A program made the translations under genes and the position numbers. From DASQZT01 sp963728965 (GTDB lineage Bacteria > Acidobacteriota > Terriglobia > Bryobacterales > Bryobacteraceae), in contig CAVSMH010000006.1 of assembly GCA_963728965.1 (NCBI GenBank), positions 372,001 to 436,000 of the forward strand: a DNA stretch of 64,000 nucleotides, written 5' to 3'. Shown in pieces: positions 42,489 through 50,687 of this stretch (the first letter of the stretch is position 1; every line of letters starts with the position of its first letter). The notes below the pieces were generated by a model. That model was not told the origin of the DNA and did not search any database. It saw nothing but the letters and a program-made list of their open reading frames with translations.

Positions 42489-43907
42489 ATGCAGACTCCT
42501 GTAACAGTGGTGATCCTTGCCGCCGGTCTCGGCACCCGCATGAAATCGCGGAAGCCCAAAGTGCTGCATCGGGCGGGCGGGAAGGCGCTGGTGGAACACG
42601 TGGTGGAGACAGCGCTCCAACTGGCGCCGGCCGGGCGCATTTTCGTGGTGGTGGGACACCAGGCGGACGACGTGCGGAAGGCGGTGACGCCGGGCATCGG
42701 TTTCATCGAACAAAGCGAGCAGAAGGGCACGGGCCACGCTGTAATGGTCGGGCGCGATGCCCTGGCCGGCATGGGCGGCTACCTGATGATTCTGTACGGC
42801 GATTCGCCGCTGCTGCGGGCGGAGACGCTGGCGCGGCTGATCGAAGCCGCGGCCGAAAGCGATGGGGCGGGCGTGCTGTTGAGCGCCTACATGCGGGATC
42901 CCACGGGCTACGGCCGGCTGATCCGCGACGCTCATGGTCATGTGGTTGCCGTGGTGGAACAGAAAGCCGGCACGCCGGAGCAGCTTGCCATCCGCGAGGC
43001 CAACATGGGCATCTACTGTTATCGCGCGGACTTGTTTTGGAACCACGTCGATGAGATCGAGCCGAACAATCCCGCCCGCGAATATTACCTGACGGACATG
43101 GTGGAGATTCTGACCCGCGCCGGTCATCACGTGGAAGCCATACAGATCGAGGACGAGCGGGAGGCGCTGGGGATCAACGACCGGCTCCAACTCGCCGAAG
43201 TGGACCGGCTGCTGCGCGACCGCAAGCTGCGCGAGCTGATGCTGTCGGGTGTAACCATCGAAAAGCCGGAGACAGTAACCATCGATGCCGGAGTGCGTAT
43301 CGGGATCGACACCGTGGTGGAGCCGTTCGCGCAGATTCTGGGCCGCACCACGATCGGCGAGAGCTGCCGGATCGGCGCGTGCTCGATCGTGCGCGAATCG
43401 GAGCTGGCCGACGGCGTGGAGATCCAACCGTTCACCATCGTGAACACGTCGCGGCTGGAGCGCGGCGCCGTGGCCGGGCCGTTCGCGCGGCTGCGCATGG
43501 AGAACCACGTGGGCGAAGGAGCGCACATCGGCAACTTCGTGGAGTTGAAGAAGACGCGGTTGGGCGCGGGCGCCAAAGCCAATCACCTGGCCTACCTGGG
43601 CGATGCGGAGATTGGCGGCAAGGTGAATGTGGGGGCCGGCACGATCACCTGCAACTACGACGGATTCGCCAAGCATCGGACGGAGATCGGCGAGGGAGCG
43701 TTCGTGGGGAGCAACTCGACGCTCGTGGCCCCGATCGAGATCGGCGCCGGCTCCTACGTGGCGGCCGGATCGGTGCTCACCGCGCCGGTACCTCCGGATG
43801 CGCTGGCGATCGGCCGCGCACGGCAGGTGGTGAAGGAAGACTGGGCGCGGAAGCGGCGCGCGCTGGCCAAGAGACAAAATCCGGACCCGGGCAGCCGCAC
43901 AGTGTAG
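42489..43907 (+). CDS. glmU: Bifunctional UDP-GlcNAc pyrophosphorylase / GlcN-1-P acetyltransferase
   Basis: A 472-residue two-domain enzyme. The N-terminal nucleotidyltransferase (about 1-230) has LAAGLGTRMKS, KALVEHV, and YGDSPLLRAET; the C-terminal left-handed beta helix (about 250-455) has hexapeptide repeats and the acetyltransferase signatures KKTRLGAGAKANHLAYLGDA-type and GTITCNYDG. It catalyses the last two steps to UDP-GlcNAc. The ATG at 42489 begins the family N-terminus; a GTG nine codons upstream overlaps yvcK and adds no conserved sequence. Confidence 0.98.
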   Translation: MQTPVTVVILAAGLGTRMKSRKPKVLHRAGGKALVEHVVETALQLAPAGRIFVVVGHQADDVRKAVTPGIGFIEQSEQKGTGHAVMVGRDALAGMGGYLMILYGDSPLLRAETLARLIEAAAESDGAGVLLSAYMRDPTGYGRLIRDAHGHVVAVVEQKAGTPEQLAIREANMGIYCYRADLFWNHVDEIEPNNPAREYYLTDMVEILTRAGHHVEAIQIEDEREALGINDRLQLAEVDRLLRDRKLRELMLSGVTIEKPETVTIDAGVRIGIDTVVEPFAQILGRTTIGESCRIGACSIVRESELADGVEIQPFTIVNTSRLERGAVAGPFARLRMENHVGEGAHIGNFVELKKTRLGAGAKANHLAYLGDAEIGGKVNVGAGTITCNYDGFAKHRTEIGEGAFVGSNSTLVAPIEIGAGSYVAAGSVLTAPVPPDALAIGRARQVVKEDWARKRRALAKRQNPDPGSRTV

Positions 43908-43963
43908 CTTCGGGCACACACGGATCCGATCGGGGTCCGCTACCCTGGTGGGGGAACGTTTTT

Positions 43964-44314
43964 ATGGAAGTACAAGAACTGTTTCACACCATCGCCGATC
44001 AGGCGAGCGCCAAAACCATTTTCGGCGATCCGATCTCATCGGAAGGCAAAACCATTGTGCCGGTAGTCAAGATCAGGTATGGCTTCGGCGGCGGTGCGGG
44101 GCGGAATCATGAGGGCCAGGAGCAGGGTGGCGGCGGGGGCGGCGGCTTCATGGGGAAGCCCGTGGGCGTGTTCGAGATCACGCGGGAGCAGACGCGCTTC
44201 ATCCCCATCACCTCCAACTGGGCGATGCTGGCGGCGATTTGGATCGGCGTGTGTCTGGGGCTCCTGATCGGACCCAAGCGGGTGGATGTGCGGGTAGACA
44301 AGCGGCCGCGCTGA
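43964..44314 (+). CDS. YtfJ/GerW-family protein
   Basis: A 116-residue protein of the Spore_YtfJ (GerW) family: MEVQELFHTIADQAS, TIFGDPI, TIVPVVKIRYGFGGG, a Gly-rich loop, and KPVGVFEI. A hydrophobic segment near residues 87-103 follows (AMLAAIWIGVCLGLLIG), which would make it a membrane-anchored version. In Bacilli the family is linked to spores, but homologues occur in many non-spore-formers and their role there is unknown. It has GGTGGGGG nine bases before the ATG. It follows glmU by 56 bases. Confidence 0.8.
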   Translation: MEVQELFHTIADQASAKTIFGDPISSEGKTIVPVVKIRYGFGGGAGRNHEGQEQGGGGGGGFMGKPVGVFEITREQTRFIPITSNWAMLAAIWIGVCLGLLIGPKRVDVRVDKRPR

Positions 44315-44359
44315 GCCTTCCGCGCTCCGGCCGCTCGTCAGACGCTGACGCGGTCCGCT

Positions 44360-45232
44360 TCAGTTCGTCACCGCGATCGTCACCTGGTCTGTGGTCTTGA
44401 TGCCGTTCATCTCGATCTGCAACGGAATCGCGTCGCCCGTCGGTGTTCCAGCCGCGATGATGATGTTGAGCTGATACACACCCACGAACTGCGGCGACAT
44501 TCCTGAAAAGACGACTTGGGCCGGCACACCGCCAACCGTCACGACCGGAGTCGTGGTGGTGTTGTGGAGCTGGCCGTCATTGGCGTCGTTGCCGGTCTGC
44601 ACGGCGGGAGTGACGGGTCCGAGTCCGGTCGCCAGAATGGCGAGTGTGTTCGGGTCGCCGATTTTCGCCGGATGTGTCGTCAAGCCGGTGATGGCGCCGG
44701 CCGGAGCGGCGAACTGCCCGTCCACATTGCCGTAGGCGATCGCCTGGCCCACACCGGTCCCGACAACCTGGCCGCCACTGAGGGTCACCGCGAAGATTCC
44801 CGGAGCTGCCGCGGCAATCGATACCGTTTGCGGAGCCGATGCCACACCATCGCGGCTGACGATGACCTGGGCAGTTCCGTTGGTGCCCGGCGGCAATGTG
44901 GGAAGCACTTCCCACGGCACCTGGAGATTGATCTGATCGCTGGCTGTATCGGACGTGTGGAACACCCCGGCCAGGGGCGCGGGCGTCCCGTTGAACGTCA
45001 CCGTGACATTGGCCAGCGTGGTGGAGAGCGGGACGGTGCTGGCTTGGGTGATTCCCGAAGCGAAGTTGGAGCCGAAGATGGAAACCAGGGAACCGGGCGC
45101 CACGGGTTGTCCGCTCGCAAAGCTCGCTGAATTATAGATTCTGCCGGGATCGATCGCCGGAGTCTGGGCGCTGGCGATCGCGGCCCCGAGAAATACCAGT
45201 GCGATCAAAAAAACCGATTTCTGGATGCCCAT
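44360..45232 (-). CDS. Secreted TIGR03437-domain protein
   Basis: A 290-residue exported protein: a signal peptide (about 1-22, ending ASAQ), then essentially one TIGR03437 ('Solibacter C-terminal') domain: IYNSASFASGQPVAPGSLVSI, then INLQVPWEV, APGIFAV, ATGLGPVTP, and VGVYQLNIIIAAGTP. In most proteins this domain is a C-terminal appendage, as in the giant protein at 10569-14378; here it stands alone. The function is unknown, but its distribution makes it a lineage marker. A TACAAT box six bases before the ATG suggests a leaderless mRNA. Confidence 0.88.
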   Translation of the reverse strand: MGIQKSVFLIALVFLGAAIASAQTPAIDPGRIYNSASFASGQPVAPGSLVSIFGSNFASGITQASTVPLSTTLANVTVTFNGTPAPLAGVFHTSDTASDQINLQVPWEVLPTLPPGTNGTAQVIVSRDGVASAPQTVSIAAAAPGIFAVTLSGGQVVGTGVGQAIAYGNVDGQFAAPAGAITGLTTHPAKIGDPNTLAILATGLGPVTPAVQTGNDANDGQLHNTTTTPVVTVGGVPAQVVFSGMSPQFVGVYQLNIIIAAGTPTGDAIPLQIEMNGIKTTDQVTIAVTN

Positions 45233-45238
45233 GGTTCG

Positions 45239-45244
45239 ATTGTA
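45239..45244 (-). promoter_or_regulatory. -10 box of the TIGR03437 gene, leaderless arrangement
   Basis: Minus-strand TACAAT is separated from the ATG at 45232 by exactly six bases, the same spacing as at glmS. The transcript probably begins at the start codon. Confidence 0.5.
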
Positions 45245-45285
45245 AGCGAGACCCCTGGCTAAGCTGTTAGCCGGGCAGCGAGAAT

Positions 45286-47067
45286 TTACCTCTGCAAAAG
45301 CGCACTCCGCTGGCGAATCTCCCGTAGGGTGCGCAGAACCTCGGGATGCTTGCCGCCATTCAGGTCGGCGGCCGTGGCCGCCTCGGTCTCCGCCTCTTCG
45401 GTGCGGTTCTCGAGATTGAGGAGTTGCGCCAGCGTCCAGTGCGGTTTGAACCAGTTGGGGTTGGCGGCGATGGCCTGGCGGAGGCAGCTTTCGACGCCCG
45501 CGGCGTTGTTCTCGATGGCATAGAGCTGGGATAGGTTATACCAGGCGTCGAACGGGCCTTCGGATGTGCGGGTGGCGCGCAATCCGGCGGCGGCCGACTC
45601 GGGAAAGACCTGCAGGCGCAGGGCGGGATTGGGCGTCTTCTGGATGAAGCCGAGGAGCGCCCGCGAGTACCACAGGTCGGCGCTGCTGCCCGGAAGGCGC
45701 CATCGCTGGTATTGTTTGAATCGCGCGCCGGCGGTGGCGAAATCGCCGGACGCGATCGCCCGCTGCGATTCGGCTAATGCGCGATCCGCCACGGTGAAAC
45801 GTGCGGCGCAATACAGCAGCGGAATTGCCGCCATCGCAGCGGCAAGGGCGCGCCATCGCGAGGCTTTCCGTGGCGACGGCGCTGCTGCCGACAGGCTCAC
45901 GATCAGCGCAATCGTGACATAGAATACGAGCGCGGTCGGGATGGTGAACACGGTGAAGAACTGAGCCACAATCCCCGCCACAACGGCGGCGGCCATCCAC
46001 GAAGGGACCCGATCGCGCTTTCCCACCGCCAGCGCACAGAGGCCGCACAGGATTGCGATGCCGGGCAGCCCCTGCGACACCAGGGCGTCGAGAAAGATGT
46101 TGTGCGGCGACTCGCTGGAGAAATCCGGGTATGCGCGCGCCAGTGTCTTGGATTCGAACTTCGGAAAGGCCGCGGTGAATACTTCGGGACCGTAGCCGAA
46201 CGGCAGGCGCTCCATTGCCATCCGGACACTATCCCGCCAGAGTGCCGGCCGTGCGCCGCCCCAGGGGTCCTCGACGAACCAGCGCGTGCGGCTGCGCAGT
46301 TTCCAGCCGGCGGGCGAGAAATAGAACGCCGCCGCGGCGAACGAAACGATCATCGCCAGCGCCACCACGCGGCGGTTGATGCGCCAACCGGACCGATACA
46401 GCCAGAGCGCAATGCCGGCCAGGAGGCCGACCAGGGCGGCCCGCGTGCCGGTGAGCACCATAGCGCACAAGCAGAGCCCCGCGCTTGTCCACGCGAATCG
46501 CCGCCAGCGGGCGGAAGTTTCGAGCGTCGAAAGTGCCATGCTGAGAAAAGCCGACATCAGCAGCCAGGTAGCGAAATAACTGACATACCCCAGCGTTCCG
46601 GGTGGCCGGACGATGGACCACATGCCTTCCCCCACGTGATAGGCGGCTTTCGGCAGGAGCGGGTCCCAGCCGAAATACTGAACGATTCCGTACAGTGCCG
46701 TAAGCAGCCCTGCCAGTGAGATGCCGCGCAGAATGGTTCGCACACGCTCGGGCCGTCCGGCGGCGGTTGCCGCCACCGTCCACGTGAAGAGCAGTAGCGC
46801 GCCTTGAGCAACCAAGCCATAGCGCCGCCAGCTTGTGCCGAACGTGGACAGGGCGGGGTCGCGGGAGAGGCCGGTCGAGACGGCCAGCGAGACGCCATCG
46901 AGCAGGAGTAGAAACGTGAACAGGCGGGGCGCCGGCTTGACCCTCAGCACCAAAGCCGTTCCCATCAGTAACACGAGTAATTTCGGCGTGACATCAAAGT
47001 AGAAGAGAAAACCGGGTGTGATAATTAAGGCGACCAGCGCAATCACCGCGGCCTGTAGCAGGGCCAT
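45286..47067 (-). CDS. O-antigen ligase/polymerase-like (Wzy_C) membrane protein with C-terminal TPR
   Basis: A 593-residue protein with about ten to twelve hydrophobic helices over residues 1-420. A large periplasmic loop holds the Wzy_C-type features (LTGTRAALVGLLAGIALW, then ESPHNIFLDALVSQGLPGI). A cytoplasmic or periplasmic C-terminus (about 430-590) looks like TPR helices (WYNLSQLYAIENNAAGVES; LAQLLNLENRTEEAETEA). This architecture is common in bacterial polymerases, ligases and protein O-glycosyltransferases (PilO/PglL class), so the acceptor could be lipid A, a glycan, or pilin. It is divergent from a Wzz-like gene with about 30 bases between starts. Confidence 0.85.
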   Translation of the reverse strand: MALLQAAVIALVALIITPGFLFYFDVTPKLLVLLMGTALVLRVKPAPRLFTFLLLLDGVSLAVSTGLSRDPALSTFGTSWRRYGLVAQGALLLFTWTVAATAAGRPERVRTILRGISLAGLLTALYGIVQYFGWDPLLPKAAYHVGEGMWSIVRPPGTLGYVSYFATWLLMSAFLSMALSTLETSARWRRFAWTSAGLCLCAMVLTGTRAALVGLLAGIALWLYRSGWRINRRVVALAMIVSFAAAAFYFSPAGWKLRSRTRWFVEDPWGGARPALWRDSVRMAMERLPFGYGPEVFTAAFPKFESKTLARAYPDFSSESPHNIFLDALVSQGLPGIAILCGLCALAVGKRDRVPSWMAAAVVAGIVAQFFTVFTIPTALVFYVTIALIVSLSAAAPSPRKASRWRALAAAMAAIPLLYCAARFTVADRALAESQRAIASGDFATAGARFKQYQRWRLPGSSADLWYSRALLGFIQKTPNPALRLQVFPESAAAGLRATRTSEGPFDAWYNLSQLYAIENNAAGVESCLRQAIAANPNWFKPHWTLAQLLNLENRTEEAETEAATAADLNGGKHPEVLRTLREIRQRSALLQR

Positions 47068-47096
47068 ATATGGGCTACACTAACTCAGGAAACGGG

Positions 47097-48230
47097 ATGG
47101 CGGAGACGCTCGACGGATATCGTTACATCAGTTACTGCCGGAGCCACTGGGTTTGGATCGCGTCGAGTTGCGGGATTGCGGTGTTCTTCGCGGCGGCCAT
47201 CACGCTGCTCCTGCCCAAGGAATACACGGCGACCGCTCGCATCGTGATTGAGCCGCCGGCGGGCACCGATCCGAGGTCGGCCATGGCGGTGAGCCCCATC
47301 TACCTGGAGTCGCTCAAAACCTACGAGCAGTTTGCGGCGAGCGACTCGCTGTTCCGCAAGGCCGTGGACCGGTTCAACCTGCGGCAGCGGACCTTTGAAT
47401 CGATGAAGAAGCGGGTGCTCAGGGTCGGAATCGTGCGCAACACGCGGATTCTCGAGATTGCCGCCACGCTCCCGAACCCGCAAAAGGCGCAGGCACTGGC
47501 GCAGTTCCTGGCCGAGGAGACGGTGGCTCTCAATCGCTCTGTGACCAGCGAAGGCGACCGCGACCTGATCACCGGCATCGAAGCGCAAGAGCGTGAATTG
47601 CAGTCGCATTTGCAGGAAATCGAGAGTGGATGGGCGAGGCTGCTGGCTACCGAGCCGGTCGACCAGTTGCAGGCGGCCGCCGAGAGCAGCGCCGAGTTAT
47701 GGACCAGGATCCAGAATGAGCTGGCCAGCACCCAACTGGAGATCGCCGATGCCGCCCAACGCCGCAAGAGCGCGAACGCCGCCGAAGCCGTCGAGGCAGG
47801 CAAACAGGCGGCGAACGCGCAGGCCCGGATGGAAGCATTGAAGAAGCAGCTTCAAACGCTCGAGCGCGAATCCGCCGAACGGGAGAAGGTGTTGGCGCTG
47901 CGCTTGGCCCACCGCGACAGAGTCGATGCCGAACGAAAGGCGGCGCTCACCGCACTGGAGACCGTGGAAGCCCGTTTCCGCACGGCGCGGGGCGACGCGG
48001 GATATCGCGGCGAGCGGTTGAAGATCATCGATCAGGGTGTCGTCCCGGAGCGGCCTTCGTCGCCCAACCTCCCGCTCAACGTACTGGCGGCGTTGCTGCT
48101 GGGCCTGGTGCTGCCGGTTTCCTATCTCGCCCTGCGGATGAATTACGAAGTACAACGGCACAGGGATGAGTATGGCGAATTCGTCTGGCGGGCGGACGAC
48201 AAGAAGCGATCTTCTACCCCACTGGCATAG
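47097..48230 (+). CDS. Wzz-like polysaccharide chain-length/co-polymerase protein
   Basis: A 377-residue protein with two transmembrane helices (about 20-42 and 335-355) flanking a long periplasmic coiled-coil-rich domain (about 60-330, heptads rich in A/E/Q/K), and the usual VVPERPSSPNLPLN just before the second helix. These features match the Wzz/GumC class, which control glycan chain length, without the tyrosine-kinase domain found in some. The ATG at 47097 has AGGAAACGGG upstream; an ATG nine codons earlier sits against the divergent gene and lacks a ribosome site. Its end overlaps the next gene by 65 bases. Confidence 0.85.
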   Translation: MAETLDGYRYISYCRSHWVWIASSCGIAVFFAAAITLLLPKEYTATARIVIEPPAGTDPRSAMAVSPIYLESLKTYEQFAASDSLFRKAVDRFNLRQRTFESMKKRVLRVGIVRNTRILEIAATLPNPQKAQALAQFLAEETVALNRSVTSEGDRDLITGIEAQERELQSHLQEIESGWARLLATEPVDQLQAAAESSAELWTRIQNELASTQLEIADAAQRRKSANAAEAVEAGKQAANAQARMEALKKQLQTLERESAEREKVLALRLAHRDRVDAERKAALTALETVEARFRTARGDAGYRGERLKIIDQGVVPERPSSPNLPLNVLAALLLGLVLPVSYLALRMNYEVQRHRDEYGEFVWRADDKKRSSTPLA

Positions 48231-49572
48231 CTACGCGGCCCTCTTCTTCGGGTCGTGGGCGGCGGCGATTGCGGTTGCGCCTGCCACGGGCATGAAATTG
48301 CTGCTGGCGGCGCCGGCGGCGGGCGTCCTGGTCGCCGCGTGGACACTCTACCGTCCGGCGCGCTGGGTCATGGCTTTTCTGGCCGCGGCCGTGCTGCTGC
48401 CGCCGCTGCCCATCCCGTTGGGTGATAGCGGCCCCCACCCGTGCCTTCTGTTTGCGGCGCTGGGGCTCTTTGCGGGCTTGCTGTGGTGGGGCGAATGGCG
48501 CATTCAGCCCGGCGAACTGACCCTCGCGTTCGCGGCGCTTTTCACAGTGATGCTGGCCAGCGTGGCGCCGGCGGCCATTCACTCGGGCTTCGAAGCTGCG
48601 GCGGCGAGCCTGGCCCGGGTGGCGTTATTTGGCATCTCCCTTTACGTGTTCGTGTACACGGCGTATGGACCGCATCCAACCAGGGAGCGGCTGGGGTCGA
48701 TTTACTGGTTCGCGGTGGCGTCGGCGGTGTTTGCCTGCGTGGATTTCTATTTTCAGTTTCCGGCTCCGGCGGGCTATGGTCCGCAGTTCATCTGGCTCGA
48801 TTCAGGCGTGTACCGGCGCGCGCAGGGGATTTTCTACGAGGCCAGCACGCTCGGCAACTTCTGCGTGTTCTTTCTGGTAATGATCGCCGTGGCGCTGTCG
48901 CGGCCGCGCGCCGAAGCGCCGGTTTCGCGCAAGGCGCTGGTAGCGGGCGGCGCGGCCTTTTTCGCGGCCCTGGTGCTCTCCTATTCGCGGGGCTCTCTCG
49001 TGAATCTCGCCGTGGCGCTCGGGGTGCTTGCGTGGCGGAATCGCGCGCGTCTGCGGTTCGTGCGGATGCTCCCGGTTCTGGCCGCGGCGGTCTGGATCAC
49101 CTGGAAAGTGTTTCCGGCATTTGCGGAGATGTACTGGTTGCGGCTCTCGGCCTCGGCCGAATACTTCTTTTCGGCGACGGAAGGAGTGCTATCGGGGCGG
49201 GTCGCAAGCTGGCGGACGCTGGCCGATTGGATCTCCGCCAACCCCTGGCAGCTTCTGGTGGGTATCGGGTACAAGACACTGCCGTATACCAACTATCTGG
49301 GCGCCCCGGTGGTGGCTGACAACATGTACCTCAGCCTGCTGGTCGAGACCGGCATTGCCGGGTTGACGGCGCTGGTGTGGCTCAACCTCGCGATCGTTCG
49401 CGCGGCATCGCGGGCTTCCCGTTCCGTGGATGCGCGGAAGGCATTCTACGGAACCTGGATACTGTGCTTCTGGGCCGGCCAGGCCGTGCAGATGCTGTCG
49501 GGCGACCTGTTGACCTACTGGCGCGTGCTGCCGTTATATTTTTGGGTGCTGGCGCTGGCGGTGCGTGCATGA
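48166..49572 (+). CDS. O-antigen ligase/polymerase-like membrane protein
   Basis: A 468-residue polytopic protein (about eleven helices) with a large periplasmic loop. Features of the O-antigen ligase/Wzy family include LSYSRGSLVNLAVALGVLAW in the middle and a later loop ending ADNMYLSLLVETGIAGL. It is probably the polymerase or ligase for the polysaccharide whose chain length is set by the overlapping Wzz-like gene. Start choice is uncertain: ATG at 48166 or two codons later; both fall inside the upstream gene, so translation is probably coupled. A second, distant relative lies at 45286-47067 on the opposite strand. Confidence 0.85.
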   Translation: MSMANSSGGRTTRSDLLPHWHSYAALFFGSWAAAIAVAPATGMKLLLAAPAAGVLVAAWTLYRPARWVMAFLAAAVLLPPLPIPLGDSGPHPCLLFAALGLFAGLLWWGEWRIQPGELTLAFAALFTVMLASVAPAAIHSGFEAAAASLARVALFGISLYVFVYTAYGPHPTRERLGSIYWFAVASAVFACVDFYFQFPAPAGYGPQFIWLDSGVYRRAQGIFYEASTLGNFCVFFLVMIAVALSRPRAEAPVSRKALVAGGAAFFAALVLSYSRGSLVNLAVALGVLAWRNRARLRFVRMLPVLAAAVWITWKVFPAFAEMYWLRLSASAEYFFSATEGVLSGRVASWRTLADWISANPWQLLVGIGYKTLPYTNYLGAPVVADNMYLSLLVETGIAGLTALVWLNLAIVRAASRASRSVDARKAFYGTWILCFWAGQAVQMLSGDLLTYWRVLPLYFWVLALAVRA

Positions 49573-50687
49573 AGGTGCTGGTGCTGGATCAGTTCAGCGA
49601 ACCGGGAGGCGCCCAACAGGCGCTGCTGGATCTCTTGCCGGCGTTTCGGGAATACGGCTGGGATGCCGTCGTGGGGATGCCCGGCGAGGGTGGTTGTTTC
49701 GATCGCGTGCGCGAGTTGGGATGCGAAGCGGTGCGCATCGATTGCGGACCCTACCGGGCGGGACGGAAATCGGTGGCCGACGTGGCGCGGTTCGTCACGG
49801 ATACACCGCGGCTGGCGCGGCACATCGGGCGCCTGGCATCGGGGGCCGATCTGGTTTACCTGAACGGGCCGCGGCTGCTGCCGGCCACGCTGCGGGCGCA
49901 AGTGAAGGCGCCGGTCCTGTTTCACGCCCACAGCTACCTGGCGCCCGGGCCTACGCGAAGGCTGGCGGGGTACTGCCTGCGGCGCTTGGAGGCGCAGGTG
50001 GTGGCGAGCTGCCGGTTTGTGGGGAAACAGTGGAAGGAGCATCGGGTCTCGGTGGTTTACAACGGGGTGGCCGCGGCGCCGGCAGCGGAGAGCAACCGGG
50101 CATCATCCACAGGCCGAGGCTGCCGCGTCGGCTGCATTGGCAGGATCGCGCCGGAGAAAGGTCAGCTCGCATTTCTGGCGGCGGCCGCGAGGATCCGGTG
50201 CGAGCTGTCGGATTGCCGCTTTTTGATCTATGGGGCGCCTCTCTTTTCAGCGCCCGGGTACGAGGCGAACGTGCGCAGCGCGGCCCGCGGGTTGCCGGTG
50301 GAGTTTCGAGGATGGACCACCGACATCTATGCGGCGTTGGCGGAATTGGATCTGCTGCTGGTTCCTTCGGCCGCGCACGACGCCACTCCGCGGGTGATCC
50401 TGGAGGCCTTCGCGGCGGGCGTACCGGTGGTGGCGTTCGCCTCGGGCGGTATCCCCGAGCTGATCGCTGACGGCCGAGACGGCCTCCTGGCCCATTCGGT
50501 GGAGGAGATGGCCCGGATTTCGGTCCGGATGCTTACGACGGATCGGGAATCCATCTCGCGCGCGGCGCGCGAAACCTGGAGCCGCCGGTTCACGCTCGAA
50601 ATTTATCGCCGCGAGGTGATGAGCGTCCTGAACAGAATGGCGGCGCCACCCGCTACCATAGCAGCGCCGGCCAGCACCGGGCCGTAG
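49569..50687 (+). CDS. GT4-family glycosyltransferase
   Basis: A 372-residue GT-B enzyme. The N-terminal domain begins MKVLVLDQFSEPGGAQQAL; the C-terminal Rossmann domain has VGCIGRIAPEKGQ and the E-x7-E donor motif (PRVILEAFAAGVPVVA), followed by SGGIPELI. Such retaining enzymes add a sugar to a lipid-linked glycan at the inner membrane. Its ATG overlaps the previous stop (ATGA). The last 15 residues are low-complexity (AAPPATIAAPAS) and are encoded antisense to the 3' end of the convergent gene, suggesting readthrough into neighbouring DNA after loss of an earlier stop. Confidence 0.92.
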   Translation: MKVLVLDQFSEPGGAQQALLDLLPAFREYGWDAVVGMPGEGGCFDRVRELGCEAVRIDCGPYRAGRKSVADVARFVTDTPRLARHIGRLASGADLVYLNGPRLLPATLRAQVKAPVLFHAHSYLAPGPTRRLAGYCLRRLEAQVVASCRFVGKQWKEHRVSVVYNGVAAAPAAESNRASSTGRGCRVGCIGRIAPEKGQLAFLAAAARIRCELSDCRFLIYGAPLFSAPGYEANVRSAARGLPVEFRGWTTDIYAALAELDLLLVPSAAHDATPRVILEAFAAGVPVVAFASGGIPELIADGRDGLLAHSVEEMARISVRMLTTDRESISRAARETWSRRFTLEIYRREVMSVLNRMAAPPATIAAPASTGP

